Below, piece after piece: positions 12,152-24,400 of a DNA stretch of 64,000 nucleotides. The position numbers were made by a program, and so were the translations under genes. The notes under the pieces were generated by a model. That model had not been told where the DNA came from. It made no database searches and was given only the letters and a program-made list of their open reading frames with translations. Every line of letters begins with the position of its first letter. The first letter of the stretch is position 1. The stretch comes from Climacteris rufus (taxonomy: Eukaryota; Chordata; Aves; Passeriformes; Climacteridae). Location of the stretch: positions 63,184 to 127,183 of the forward strand of contig VZRZ01002435.1 of NCBI GenBank assembly GCA_013398175.1, read 5' to 3'.

Positions 12152-12443
12152 TAGAATCACAGAATATCCCAAGTTGGAAGGGACCCACAAGGACCATCGA
12201 GTCCAACCCTGGCCCTGCCCAGACCCCCCAACAACCCCACCCTGGGCATCCCTGGCAGCGCTGTCCAACCTCCCCTGGAGCTCTGGCAGCCTCGGGGCTG
12301 TGCCCATTCCCTGGGGAGCCTGGGCAGTGCCAGCACCCTCTGGGGGAAGAACCTTGCCCTGATATTCACCTGACCCTCTCCTGACTCTCCAGCCGTTCCC
12401 TGGGTCCTGTCCTGGTCCCAGAGAGCAGAGATGGAGCTGCCTC
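12152..12443 (-). mobile_element. CR1 3' fragment
   Basis: Antisense: tagaatcacagaatatccca then gttggaagggacccacaagg, to the agcagagatggagctgcc end. Same subfamily as 141-386. Confidence 0.88.
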
Positions 12444-14036
12444 TCCACTGCCCTTTGTGAGGAGCTGCCGACCATGACACAAACCCAACAGAACTACAAA
12501 ATGTCAGCGCCTTTCCTTTTTTACTCTCACTAATCATTTTTCCCACTAAATTTCTTCATTTAAATCCAAAGAGGAAAATCTGCCCTCCCTGGAAACTGCA
12601 TTTCCAGTTTTGCCGATGGCTTCTCAAACGCTGGCACCAGCTGCTGTTTCTGACACCCCAAAGCCAGGGCAGCCTCTCCTCCTGGGCACCGCGGCCCCGC
12701 CCCTGCCCCAACCCGTTGTTCTCCATTTATTTTTGTGTCACTCTCCAGCTTTGAAATTAAGCACTGCTGGGATGAAGCAGAGTTGAACCTGGCATTTATG
12801 AGCCGTGAAGGTTTCAGTCACCACCGCCTCTGAAGAGTGTTGTGCTGCTTCATTCCGTGGCATTAAACGGGGATGCAGACGCCCAATTTGCAGCAGCTGC
12901 TGCAGAGCCAAGCGGAGGATGCCGGGCTGACAGCACAGCATGGGGTGTCCAGACTTGAAATGAAATGGGCAGGGGGTAGTGGTTGTAAAGCTGCTTTAAG
13001 CTCATTTTGGACAGCAGGAAAAAACAGAGGGATGGGGCCATTTTTCATCCCTGCTCTGATTTTTCTTGTGTTGTAGCAAAGAAAAGAGGTTTGAAGGGAA
13101 GGAAAGGAAGAGAGCATGGAGGTTTTCCAAGGCTCTGTGTACATGCAGGATGCTGCTCTTTGCCATCAGCTGTCATTAATGAATGGTTTTGGGTAAGAAG
13201 CCAGAGAAGAATTTGCTATCCAGCTTTTCTTTCCACAAACCTTAAATATCAACCACCCACAGGAAAAAGGGACTTTCAGTCTTTTTAAAAAAAAATTTAA
13301 CTCCCCCAAAACCCTGGACTGGAAGATGGGTGGTGTTTCTACCCAAGGTGGGGTTTGGGGCAGCTTTTGGATAGTTCCACATCGCTCATTAGTGGTAAAT
13401 CATCTGTTGATATGGCAAAAGTACCAACATTTCCTTTTTTCCCCACTGATAGAAAGAGAGGAGCCAGAGAGGTGTAAAAAGGAGCCAGAGCTCCTAACTA
13501 ACTCATTGCCATTTGTGCAAAAAGAATTAGCAGAGGTTCTTGAGTTTCTCCCTGGGGTTTTTGGTTTCTGAACTAATTAAGCAGCAAAGCAGGGATTGCA
13601 GGGACAGAGGGGAACCACTGAGATCTTCCCAAAGGCATAAGGTGGGGAGAGATTTTCTAAAGAGGTGGCAGCACCTGCTGAAGAGCTTTCTGCCTGGTGG
13701 GGCGGCTTCCACAGCCCGGTGCCAGCATCACTGCAGGTGGGCTGGGCTCCCAGTGCTCCCCACTGCAGGATGGCTGGGAAGAGCAACGCACCCCAGACTG
13801 TGTCAGAGAGCCCAAACACCCTCAGCCACATGATTTTGGGACACCACTGTCACCCTGTGGAAGCTCTGAGGTGAGGTACATGGTGTCCCGGAGGCACCTT
13901 TTCTCCTTGGTCACTCCAGAGACTCAGTGACAAATTTGGGATTTGGGATCTGCACTACAGGTAAGTCCTCCCCACAAACAAAAAGCAAGATCTGATGGTT
14001 CCAAGCACATAGAAATGGGATGTTTTTCAACAGCAT

Positions 14037-14314
14037 GTAGGGTTAGGACAAGGGGGAATGGCTTCCCAGTGCCAGAGGGCAGGGACAGATGGGATATTGG
14101 GAAGGAATTGCTCCCTGGGAGGGTGGGAGGCCCTGGCACAGGGTGCCCAGAGAAGCTGGGGCTGCCCCTGGATCCCTGGCAGTGCCCAAGGCCAGGCTGG
14201 ACGGGGCTGGGAGCACCTGGGACAGTGGGAGGTGTCCCTGCCATGGCAGGGGATGGAACAAACTGATCTTTACAGTCCCTTCCAACTCAAACTATTTCAT
14301 GATTCCATGATCAG
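14037..14314 (+). mobile_element. CR1 3' fragment
   Basis: Sense: gttaggacaagggggaatgg to agtcccttccaactcaaac and attccatgatc. Confidence 0.9.
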
Positions 14315-15228
14315 CTGCAGGATCAGGCCCTTCCTTCCCTCTCTTCTTTGTGTTTCTGGGCTCTCACTCAGACTTCATGCATCCCCCAGAAACCACATCT
14401 GCAGGGAATTTAGCCAAAACCCCCCACTGACTGGGCAGTCTGCCTCTATTAGGAAGGACAACATCTTTCTATTCTTCATTTCCCTGCTGGTGGCGAGAGG
14501 CCCAGGGGCAGCTCCATGAGTCCACAGCCTGCAGGGCTGGGGCTGTTTCTGATCTCCCCACCCGTGGTGACCAGCAATGCCACGGGAGGATGGGATTTAA
14601 TCTCTCCTCGTCCTCCTGCTGATCCCTGAATTTAATTTGGAAGCAGAACTTTAGCAGGAAGGTCTCAATTGCGATAGCTGACGGTGAAGTGCGGATGTGA
14701 TGGGGAATTAGAGCAGAGCAGGGAGATAACTGGTGTCTCCATCCATCCCACCCACAGCTCACCAGCTGCTTTAGCAGCTTTGCTTTCGAGGCTGCAGTCA
14801 CAATGTGCCCCCAACAGTGTGACTGGCAGGATTTCCATTGATATGTTCCCTGGGATCCCTGCTCCCACCAGAAATTATTTTCACTTCTCAGAAAAAAAGA
14901 ACCTACAAAGTGCCTTGAACATTTTTCATGTCAGAGCTAATACTGCAGCTCTTCCCTTTGGCAAACATCCACTGTTTCCACAGAAATTCAGTGTTTTAGT
15001 AAGGAAAGCAAGATGCCTCCACCCCATCAGCATTTTAGCACCGTTTGCACGGAGATAACGGATGGTAAACGGTTGTTTCTGATTTCAGCAGCCCCTTGCA
15101 GCAATTGAACACCAACTGCAGGGTTTCACTCGTGCTGTGTCTGCAGTCACAGCGTGATGGGGATTGTGGGTCCTGCCTGCAGCTCTCTCCCCCAACCTCC
15201 ACTGCTGCCCCATGCTCTGCTCTGTCAG

Positions 15229-15345
15229 GGAATCCTGGAATGGTTTGGGCTGGAAGGGACTTTAAAGACCATCTAGTCCAAGCCCCCTGCCATGGGCAGG
15301 GACACCTTCCACTAGACCAGGTTGATCCAAGCCTGTCCATCCTGT
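15229..15345 (-). mobile_element. CR1 3' fragment
   Basis: Antisense: ggaatcctggaatggtttgg to atccaagcctgtccatcctg. Confidence 0.85.
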
Positions 15346-15696
15346 TCTGGGGGCTACAGAGCTTGTAGAGCTTTCCTCTGAGAATGTGGGAAAATCACTT
15401 CACCTGTTCTTGCCTCAGTGTTTGATGTCTGTGGCTGTAGGAGGGAGTGGGGCTCCATTTTGTTGTGGGCACAGCCCAGCAGCCCTCAAACCATACCCAG
15501 ACCCAGAGGTGGGGCAGAAGTGAGGGTCAGCCAAAGCTTCTTCCAGCTATTAGTGCTTCTCCTGCTCCAAAATCTCCTTACCCTAAATTTAGGATGATTT
15601 CCAGGCTTGCTCGGAGCCAGTTGTTACATCCCAGAGCAGGGCTGCTCCAGCCAGCCCTGTGCTCTGTGCCAATCCAAGCAGCAGGTGCTGCCCTGG

Positions 15697-15916
15697 GCAC
15701 AGCCCGTGGCAGTGAGGGCACAGCCCGTGGCAGTGAGGACAGGACAGAGCCCGTGGCAGTGAGGACACAGCCCGGGGCAGTGAGGACAGGGCAGAGCCCG
15801 TGGCAGTGAGGACAGGACAGAGCCCGTGGCAGTGAGGACAGAGCCCGTGGCAGTGAGGACAGGACAGAGCCCGTGGCAGTGAGGGCACAGCCCGTGGCAG
15901 TGAGGACACAGCCCGG
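15697..15916. repeat. GC-rich minisatellite
   Basis: Irregular units built on gcccgtggcagtgaggac with optional aggacaga or cacag spacers, about 9 to 10 copies. The long - strand open frames reading as CPHCHGL repeats arise from it and are not genes. Confidence 0.9.
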
Positions 15917-16799
15917 GAGTCCCCCCAGGGAGTCCTGACATCTCCAAGGCCAGGACAGCCCGAAGCCCAGCAGCTCCTGGCACCCCAGCACCGTGTGGCC
16001 TTGGCTGGCCCCAGCAGTGTTTCAGGTGCCGACCTTGGCCAAGAGCCGAGGAAAACACCTCAGCCCTGCAATGGTCTCACAGCACATTTCAGGTTCAGCT
16101 GACTGGAACCTTCCCAAGAATTATCCTCTGAGTCAGCAGAACTCCAGTCTGAGCACTGTCAGGAAGGAAATGGCTTTGAGGGGAGTCTGAGTCCATCCCG
16201 AACCCCCAGGCTTTCCTCCTCCTCTGCATCCTCGGCTGCTCCATGCACCCATGGAGGCAAACATGATTTTTAGGAGGAAAAAGTGCAACATTTCTGTGTT
16301 CAACCTTGAACTCACTTTGTGTTTAAGAACTGACTCGAATTTCTCTCATTATTTTTATATAAATTTCATATACCTTTGTTCTCTGGATTTTTTTTCCCAC
16401 CTGAAATTGGCAAGAAAACATTCCATTTGCCTCTAATCAATTTTTCTGTGATTTCTTTTATTTTTTTCAAGTTGCCAAAAATAGCTCACAGATGTTCACG
16501 GCACAAACAGAAGTCTTTCTGTCTGGCATGAACCATCACCCACCCTTCTTCATCTCCCCTCCTCCTGTGCCAAGCACGGAGCACTTTCCCAGTTATTTCC
16601 ACTCACTGGGTCACACGATGACATCTTGACATTACTGGCTCCATATGGCCCTGATTGCAGGTGCAATTATCCCCATCCCTGCTCTATCTTGCAGTGCCTC
16701 CCTCCTCCTGTGCTGGCACCAGCTTTGAGCTAAATCTGCCCCAAATTGCTCCCAAACCTCTGCCTGTTTCACCCCCGGAGGCAACATAAGCAGCCCTGG

Positions 16800-16834
16800 G
16801 ACTCGTGTGGGGACTCGTGTGGGGACTCGTGTCT
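16800..16834. repeat. 14-bp triplication
   Basis: ggactcgtgtgggg repeated about 2.5 times. Confidence 0.8.
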
Positions 16835-16972
16835 CCTTCCCTGTGACATCGATGCCTCTCCATCTCAGCAGAGCTGTTTTTCACCTGTCACCCCTCCGTG
16901 CTGGGAGACACCAGAGTGGAGCTGGGTTTGGAGCTGAGGAGACACCTCAGAGGTGTCTGCAAGTCCTCCCGA

Positions 16973-17272
16973 GGGGCAGCTCCATCTCTGCTCCCTGGGG
17001 CAGGGACAGCACCCAGGGCAGGGCTGGGGCTGGGACAGGGAGGCTCAGGCTGGAGAGCAGGGCAAGGTTCTTCCCCCAGAGGGTGCTGGCACTGCCCAGG
17101 CTCCCCAGGGAATGGTGACATTCCCAAGGCTGCCAGAGCTCCAGGGGAGGGTGGACAGCACTGCCAGGGATGCCCAGGGTGGGGTTGTTGGGGGGTCTGT
17201 GCAGGGCCAGGGTTGGATGGATGATCCCTGTGGGTCCCTCCCAGCTCAGGATACTCCAGGATTCTACAGTTC
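16973..17272 (+). mobile_element. CR1 3' fragment
   Basis: Sense: ggggcagctccatctctgct to tgtgggtccctcccagctca. Same subfamily as 12152-12443. Confidence 0.88.
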
Positions 17273-17452
17273 CAGGCAAGCATGGCTCATCTGAGCCCCA
17301 TCACTTTTGCAAACCCCACAAAACCTCCCCCCATTTCTCCCAGCTGCCCTTGTAGCACAGGACCTGTGAGCTCAGCACCATCCTGAACACGCCAGCACGG
17401 ACAGGCCGGCGTCGCAGACAGGAGCAAGGGTGTCAGGAAAATGTGTGTGTGC

Positions 17453-17458
17453 TTTATT
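17453..17458 (-). terminator. Candidate polyadenylation signal for GFRA4
   Basis: AATAAA on the - strand in the context catgaataaagcacacacacattttcc. It is the first convincing UTR-like end downstream of the GFRA4 stop. Confidence 0.5.
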
Positions 17459-18442
17459 CATGGATATGGTTGAATATCGACATGTACAGAAGAGATAAGT
17501 ACAAGTTTGACCCCAGTATGGGCTGGCATCCCCCTCCCTCCCCTTGTGCAGGTGCATACAGGGGGTTCCTGCCCCGGCCCCGTCTCCCAGCCCCGGGTCT
17601 CCCTCCCGGCTCCTCCTCCTGCTTGGACAGTGCTGTACACGATGACATGACATGATGCCAATGTGTATTTGTACATACACAATATTTCACAGGCTCTCAG
17701 GGCTGCCAAACCACTGGGAGTGGTGCTGTGCAGGCAAAAAAAATAGAGTTCAGTGGCTACAGAAAGTCTGACTGGTTATTTAACTGTGGGGTTTTTGCTT
17801 TCTTTTTCCCAAGATTCTTCTTTGTGCTTATGGAAGTCCCCAGGAATGGAGTAATTCCTAAAAAAAATTGTTTCTCTTTCTGTCTCTTGGCTCGCTCAGT
17901 CCTTTGCCTTTACAAGCAGCTCCTATGACTTTTGTAGTTAGTCAAGATACTTAAAAATTAAGATCTGTGATTCGCTTCACAGAATTCAGCAGAGACAGAA
18001 TTTAATCCAAAAAAATTATTGACTTTTCACTAGGAAAAAGCAGTGGCCTGTGCACTCACGTTGGTGGGTGGGAGGAATGTGATCGTGTTTCCTTCCTCCA
18101 AAAGAAAGGCTCAGAAGTCATCCATTTTTGCAAAGTTTGATTCATGAACAGGCTTGGAGAAAGAATCAACATTAAATATTGGTGAAAAGGGTGAAATGAT
18201 CAGGAAAAAGCCATAAAAGTTTGGGGATTATTATGTTTTTTAAATTCCCACCCCCTTGGCTCTTTCCTGCTGGGTGAGGGGCTCCTTGATCTGTGCCTCA
18301 TTCACCGAACCACAGGGAACCCCCAGGAGGGCAGAACCTGCCCTGGGACAGAGCTTGAAGGACAGGACATGGGAACTGAGGGTCTGTTGGGCTGTGCTGC
18401 GTAGAGAAAACCAACATCCTACAGAGTCTTTACAGCAAAACA

Positions 18443-18578
18443 TTCCTGGGAGTGTCCACCCAGGCTGGATGGGGGTTGGAAAAACCTGGTCCAGTGGAAG
18501 GTGTCCTTGCCCATGGCAGGGGGGTTGCAATGAGATGAGCTTTAAGGGCCCTCCCAACTCACTTCATGACTCTAGGAT
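18443..18578 (+). mobile_element. CR1 3' fragment
   Basis: Sense: ctgggagtgtccacccagg through ccttgcccatggcagggggg to agggccctcccaactcac; inside the presumed GFRA4 3' UTR, antisense to it. Confidence 0.8.
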
Positions 18579-18645
18579 ATAAATCCAGGGGAGATGATGG
18601 TGTCTCTCACTGAAATTGCTAAATTAGGTGCTGACATGGGACATG

Positions 18646-18690
18646 GTACTGGGACTAGGTAACCTCCGGAGGTCTCCTCCATCCTATCCA
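18646..18690 (+). mobile_element. Possible CR1 3' terminal stub
   Basis: Sense: ctgggactaggtaacctccg then gaggtctcctccatcct resembles the CR1 'ggactagatgacctccagaggtc' end; weak. Confidence 0.35.
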
Positions 18691-19687
18691 GTCCTTAAAT
18701 AGGATTCTCCACATCTCTTTTTTACAGCATACCAGCCTGGAGGGAGAGGTGAGGTGGGGTCACCAACCATCCTGACCACACAGAAAAACTCCTCCTCTGC
18801 TGAATGAGAAGGAAATGCAAAGTGGCACTTCAGCATCACTGGCAGTGGCTCATAAGAGACACAGGAGTGGGTGCTCCTGGAAAGCAGCTGACACTTGTAT
18901 CCCCATCCTCTGCAGACACTCAGCCCATGTATGACTAAAAGCCACTGGAGACTGCCTTGACAGGGCCAGATGTGTGGAAAAGCAGGGCATGACTACAGGA
19001 CTGGAAAGGAAAGGGGCAGAAGACGGCAGTTCCCAGCATGACCTCATGGTGTTGAGGTAGTTCCTTGCCTCTGAAGGGCTGAGCAATCAGGGTTTCATTC
19101 TTCTCCACCTGCATCTCAGGTTTTTTTTCAGACTCGAGTTTTGCAGGAGCAGGTGGTGGTTGTATCACCTGGTCTCCCAGAGGACACTGACGTCCTGGAT
19201 GAAGGGGGGATGGTCCCAGCCCCCCTGGGCACTCTGAAGGGACTGCCCTGCTCGGAGCTTTCCCTCTTTGCCTGCTTTCCTGATCTGGGTGAGCCCCTTG
19301 GAAGTTCTCACATGCAGCTTTTAGCTCAGGGAGTGACTTGTCACCCTGCCCACCAGCCTTGGATCTTGGCGTGTTCCTGTGCACAGCCTTGGATTAGGAA
19401 ACCCGGGTGCTGCAGCCCTGAGGACCTCAAGGAGCAGCACTTTGGATAGGATGCAGCAGGAGGCTTTCTGTGTGTGTTCAGCACATCCACAGGTGTTCAA
19501 CTGAAAACGAGAGTGGTTTCTTGCTGGAACAAAAGCCAAGGAAGTTGCTGCAGTTTCTCAGCAAAATCTGAAGCAATGAACAATGGGAAGAGTTCTGCAG
19601 AAAATGGGAATAAAAAGCAATGGACTTTGCTGTGTCAGATGCTTGCTAAGCCTTTCCATGCATTCAAATACCAAGGAATTAGTGACG

Positions 19688-19693
19688 TTTATT
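19688..19693 (-). terminator. Alternative polyadenylation signal downstream of GFRA4
   Basis: AATAAA on the - strand (tccaataaacgtcac), about 1.6 kb after the stop codon. Confidence 0.25.
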
Positions 19694-21331
19694 GGAGGAG
19701 CACAAACCAAGGAATAAAGGGACTGCTGCAAAGGCCAGACCTAAATACACTCAGGGGGATTCTGGGGCTATTCCTGTGCCTCCCATGGCAGTCAGCCTGA
19801 GTAAGCATCTATCCTGGGAAACCTCACCCTTCCTTACCATCTTCTTTCCTGGCTTGATGTAGTAAAGGGGTTCAGCCCCCCAGGAGAGCACTGGGACCCC
19901 TCAGCTTCCACCTCCTTGGAGGAAGACCCTGGGTAGTTCAAGGTCACACATCTGCCTCCCTCTGCGCCAAGACACCAGAGAGACACCTGTCCTCACCCTC
20001 CTCCCCTGGGCCCTGGCTGCAGCTCAGTAGGAAGGGTCACTTCAGCAGCCTTTGCTTAAAGGACATGTTGACTGAATAAATAGGAGCTGGCAAGAGACAA
20101 AGTCCTTCACCTGCTCACCTGGACACAAGTGCTTGCCTCTGCCAGTTCTTGGAGGAAGGGAAACCACAGCAATGCAGTCCCTACCCATGACATAATTCAT
20201 GACTTGGCCTTTCCACAAATTGGCTGGTATTTCTGTCCTCAGGGTGGTATCCAGCAAACCTCTCCTATCCTATCTCTTCCTAGGAAAACAAATGAGATCC
20301 CTTGGCTGAAAACCCTCTGCCTATGAGACCAGTGGATGCACAGGTAGCACGTGGGAGTGGGGTGTGCTGGGCTCCCATCGAATCCTGCCCACAGGCTCAC
20401 ACCTTGACCCCTGATGGAGAAAGGATAGCATGGAGTAGGACAGCATTGGCCTCTGGTTGTTCAGATGTGACAAAAAATGCCCCAAACACTGTACAGGACC
20501 AGTGGATAGAGATGCTTGGGTTGGGACACAAAAAATCCAGCCGTAAACAAAATTCAACACACGTGTTTCTTCCTGAACACCATCAACACATGACACAGGT
20601 TTCCCTAAAAGGGAGGGCCCGAGGGGTGGCAGCTGGGACATGGATGCTGGTTGCACTCTGGCCGTGGTTTTGAGAGGGTGGATAATCCCTGTCAGCCAGT
20701 TCGGAGTGTGGTTACTTGGTCCTCCCCCACAGGTGCTTCAGCTTCCTCTCCAGTGAACAAAACCAACCACCTGCTCACCAGTGCTCTGGTTTCTTCAGTC
20801 TGAAGGAACCAGGTGGGCTGTCCTTCAGGTCCTAAGCAACCCTGGAGACAGTCTGAACTCCACATCGTTTGACACATCCTGTCAAGAGCCCCCTGATATG
20901 AGTCAGGGCTTCAGGAAACCTCCTGACAGGTCATCCATTCATCCATCAAAAGTCTTTCCCCTCTTGACTGGAGCAGGAAAAGCATTTCGTTTGCAGGTCT
21001 CATTGCTTGGATCAACTCTCTCCTTCATCTTTCCCAAGGGAATTGTCCATGGCTCCAACCCCATCCATAAAGAGCTGGAGAAACAACAACCAAGCTGTGG
21101 TGTGGAAAGGTGGCCAGGACCAAGAATGAGCTGGTTGTCAACAATGCTGATTGCATAAAATCAAATAAACCGGCAGACAGATGAGGAGGAGGAAGGGAGG
21201 CCCAAACACTCACCTCTCCTTCCCACCCCCTCTCTTCTCCCCACCCTCCTCCTGAAAAAGTTATTGGTCTGGTTGTTTAGTAAAGAAACCAACACAAGTC
21301 GAGTCTCTGCCTGGTGTGTGCCTGCCCTGCC

Positions 21332-21478
21332 TCACATCACAGGGAGGCTCAGCACAGCAGGAGCGAGGAGAAGCCACATCTGCAGCGGAGAGGCCGCCCA
21401 GCAGGACGGGGCTGCTGGGCTGGAGGTCCCTGAGGACAAACGAGTGGAGCCACGCAGGAGCCTCTCCTCTCCAGCCAC
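21332..21478 (-). other. GFRA4: GFRA4 exon 8, coding part (GPI-anchor signal)
   Basis: 147 bp. The acceptor is tttctcttgcag in phase 0. It encodes [20 protein letters not shown], a short spacer, then a hydrophobic end ([17 protein letters not shown]) and TGA at 21334-21332. Small residues (SSPAAPS) before the hydrophobic stretch suit a GPI omega site. It is in a different frame from the longer shadow open frame at the same place. Confidence 0.92.
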
Positions 21479-24400
21479 CTGCAAGAGAAAGGAGACAGTG
21501 TGGAGTGAGAGGTGTGGCTGATCGTGGAATCATGGAATGGCCTTGGTGGGAAGGGACATTAAAGGTCATTCAGTTCCACCCCCTGCCATGGGCAGGGACA
21601 CCTCCCACTATCCCAGGGTGCTCCCAGCCCCGGCCAACCTGGCCTGGGACACTTCAGGGATCCAGGGGCAGTCACAGCTTCTGTCCCCACCCTCACAGGG
21701 AACAACTCCTTCCCAATATCCCCTCTAACCCTGCCCTCTGGCAGTGGGAAACCATTCCCCTTATCCTATCACTCCAGGCCCTTGTCCAAAATCCCTCTCC
21801 AGCTCTCTTGGAGCCTCTTTAGGCACTGGAAGACCACAATTAGGTGACCCTGAAGCTTCTCTTCTCCAGGCTGAAGAATCCCAATTTTCTGTCTTTCCTC
21901 ATAGGAGAGGGGCTCCATCTCTCTAATCAAATTGGTGGCCCTCCTTGGTCCCTCAGAGGACTTGGGGCTTGGGGGCTGTGCAGCCCCACGTGTGTGCATG
22001 TGCAGAGGGGCCAGGGCTGGTTTCAGCACCCAGACCCTGGCCTGGAGGTCAGCTCAGCTCTTCAGGAGATGTTGGTGACGGTGGTGTTACAGGGCCACTT
22101 GTGGCACAGCGCTGGTTTGGACACTGGTTGGAGGTGTCTGTGTGAAGTGGCTGCCTGGAGGGACACTCAGGTCTGTGTGATCCATGTATCTTATGGAGCC
22201 ACTGCTGGCCAGTGGCTTGACCTGGTGGCCTCAAAGGTGGAGATTCCCCTGGGTGTCAAATATACCACCATGGGGCTGGGAGACATTTCCCCAGCTTCCC
22301 CCCTCAGGTCCAGAGCCGCTGACCTCATTAAACATTGAGTGGGATCTGGATTTGAAGCAGAGTCCAAAGTCCAGACCGAAATCCGCGGTTTCACTTGCAG
22401 TGCCAGCAGGGGCTGTGCTCCAGCAGCTCTCACACCTCAGCAGAGGGATGTGCTGCTTCCACAGAGGTTGGAGATTGGCAGGGACACCTCTTACTGTAGA
22501 TCTTTTTCCAGCTTCCCACTTGCTGGTGGGAATATTATCCTGACCACAGATGGTTCACAACTTATCCATCAATTCCAGGATAAAGTTCTCAGTGCAAGGG
22601 CTGGACCTGAGGCCACTACTTGGATTTCTCTAAGGTCTGGGGAGCACAAGCTTGAAGGAAATCCTCCAGATCTCTTGCATGCCAATTTGTGGGCTGGTGA
22701 AGGTATCCCTGTGGTCTGCACAGCCACCAGAGCCCTGGGGAGCAGTGAGGGAACCTGAGGCCAGTCTTCTCCACCTCCCAACCTGCTGCTCTGTGAAAAC
22801 AGGGTGGAGAGAGGTGAATCTGTTTTTTTTCCCAGCAAAAGAAACAGTGAATAGCCTTAAAATAACCCATGTTTGGAAGCTCACTGAAGGTATCAGCTAG
22901 TGCACGCTCAGTCCTTGGAGTCTAGTTAAAGCTGTCAGCTTCTGTAACCTGAACGTTCAGCAAATCAGGGTCACTGTTAATTATTCAACAGTAAAATAAT
23001 TGAATCTGAAAATTACTCTGGTGGATGGCAAGTCAAGGTCATTTTGTTTTATTTAAAAAGAAAATATTTAATGCCTACCACTGCCATCATCAGTAAATGA
23101 ATCTGTTATTTGTTTTAAAATAATTTCAATTCAATATTAGTTTGATAGTAATAATTTGCTGATGAATGGAACCTTTCCTCTGAAATTATCCAATGCTTAA
23201 AAAACCTTGGCTAAATCTCTGCATTACAACCTGTAGGATCCTGATCTAACAAGGGAGGAATCTGTGTCCTGGGAAGTTGAAATGCTTGTCTGAAGCTGTG
23301 CAGATGCACTGAAGAACGGTGAGGAGCCACACCAGAGATCCTGGTTCCCTTCTACACTCCTGAAAACCCCATGGATTTCCCAGTACTTCTAAATGACTGA
23401 TATCTCTCTATAGTGGAAAGGGGAAGGGGAAGGGGAAAGGGAAAGGGAAGGGGAAGGGAAAGGGAAAGGGAAAGGGAAAGGGAAAGGGAAAGGGAAAGGG
23501 AAAGGGAAAGGATGAATCAGGCTTCCAGGAGGGTGGAGGGTAGGTTGGATGTCTGCATGTGGCTGAAATGACACACGTGGAAGAAGGAATTGAGTGAGGT
23601 GAGGAGGCTGGAGGAGGTACAGACATGGCTGATGACCTCTCTGAGCCACGTCTGCCCTCTCCTACCTTGGTGGGCTGGAGGTGCTCGAAACTGTTCTCTC
23701 TGAGGGTCGCCACGGCTCTGTTGGCATTTCGCTCCTGCTTGTACATCTGTGTGGTGGGGGGGATGGATGGTGCCACAGCTGTGTTCAGGTGAGTCCCGTT
23801 GCCAAAGGCCTGAATGGCGTTTTCTTTGTGTGGGCAAGAGATGGAGAAAAAGCTTGTCAGGGCAGGAGAAAGCATCCCCTTCCCAGCCCCTTAGTCTGCA
23901 TCACCCAGAGGCATGCCTGAGGCTCTTCAGAGCTCCTCTGTTGGTAACAGAGGGAGCTGGACACCTCCAGACTCCAGAGGAGCAGAACATCTCCATGCCC
24001 CCACTCCAGAAGAGCAGAACATCTCCATGCCCCCACTCCAGAGGAGCAGAGCATCTCCATGTCCCCACTCCAGAGGAGCAGAGCATCTCCGTGCCCCCAC
24101 TCCAGAGGAGCAGAACATCTCCATGCCCCCACTCCAGAGGAGCAGAACATCTCCATGCCCCCACTCCAGAGGAGCAGAACATCTCCATGTCCCCACTCCA
24201 GAGGAGCAGAGCATCTCCGTGTCCCCACTCCAGAGGAGCAGAGCATCTCCATGTCCCCACTCCTGAGGAGCAGAGCATCTCCATGTCCCCACTCCAGAGG
24301 AGCAGAACATCTCCATGTCCCCACTCCTGAGGAGCAGAGCATCTCTGTGCCCCCACTCCTGAGGAGCAGAGCATCTCCATGTCCCCACTCCTGAGGAGCA

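Larger units (their letters stand above)
11141..17434. other. Intergenic region between the converging 3' ends of ATRN and GFRA4
   Basis: No exon recognised. It contains CR1 fragments (11881-11928, 12066-12112, 12152-12443, 14037-14314, 15229-15345 and 16973-17272), a GC-rich minisatellite at 15697-15916 and a small triplicated 14-mer at 16800-16834. The rest is unique, moderately AT-rich sequence. Confidence 0.65.
17435..21331 (-). other. GFRA4: Probable GFRA4 3' untranslated region
   Basis: No coding exon seen. The stretch ends at a good AATAAA read on the - strand at 17458-17453. The 300 bp before it look like a UTR end, being unique and mixed GC then AT. A CR1 fragment lies inside (18443-18578, antisense to the transcript) and a weaker one at 18646-18690. 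A shorter form could use AATAAA at 19693-19688. The UTR assignment is inference from position and signals; a separate non-coding transcript is possible. Confidence 0.45.
21479..23665 (-). other. GFRA4 intron 7
   Basis: 2187 bp GT-AG intron. It holds a CR1 fragment (21526-21937), a hexanucleotide purine/pyrimidine tract (23414-23511) and unique sequence. No other exon seen. Confidence 0.9.

Noticed and set aside
15578..16058. - strand open frames with CPHCHGL repeats resembling a Cys-rich protein
   Set aside because: Generated by the GC-rich minisatellite; the same repeat gives open frames in three registers and has no start context or splice support.
21261..21569. 102-codon - strand open frame overlapping GFRA4 exon 8
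   Set aside because: It is the wrong frame; the frame set by exon 7 gives the GPI-signal peptide and a stop at 21332.
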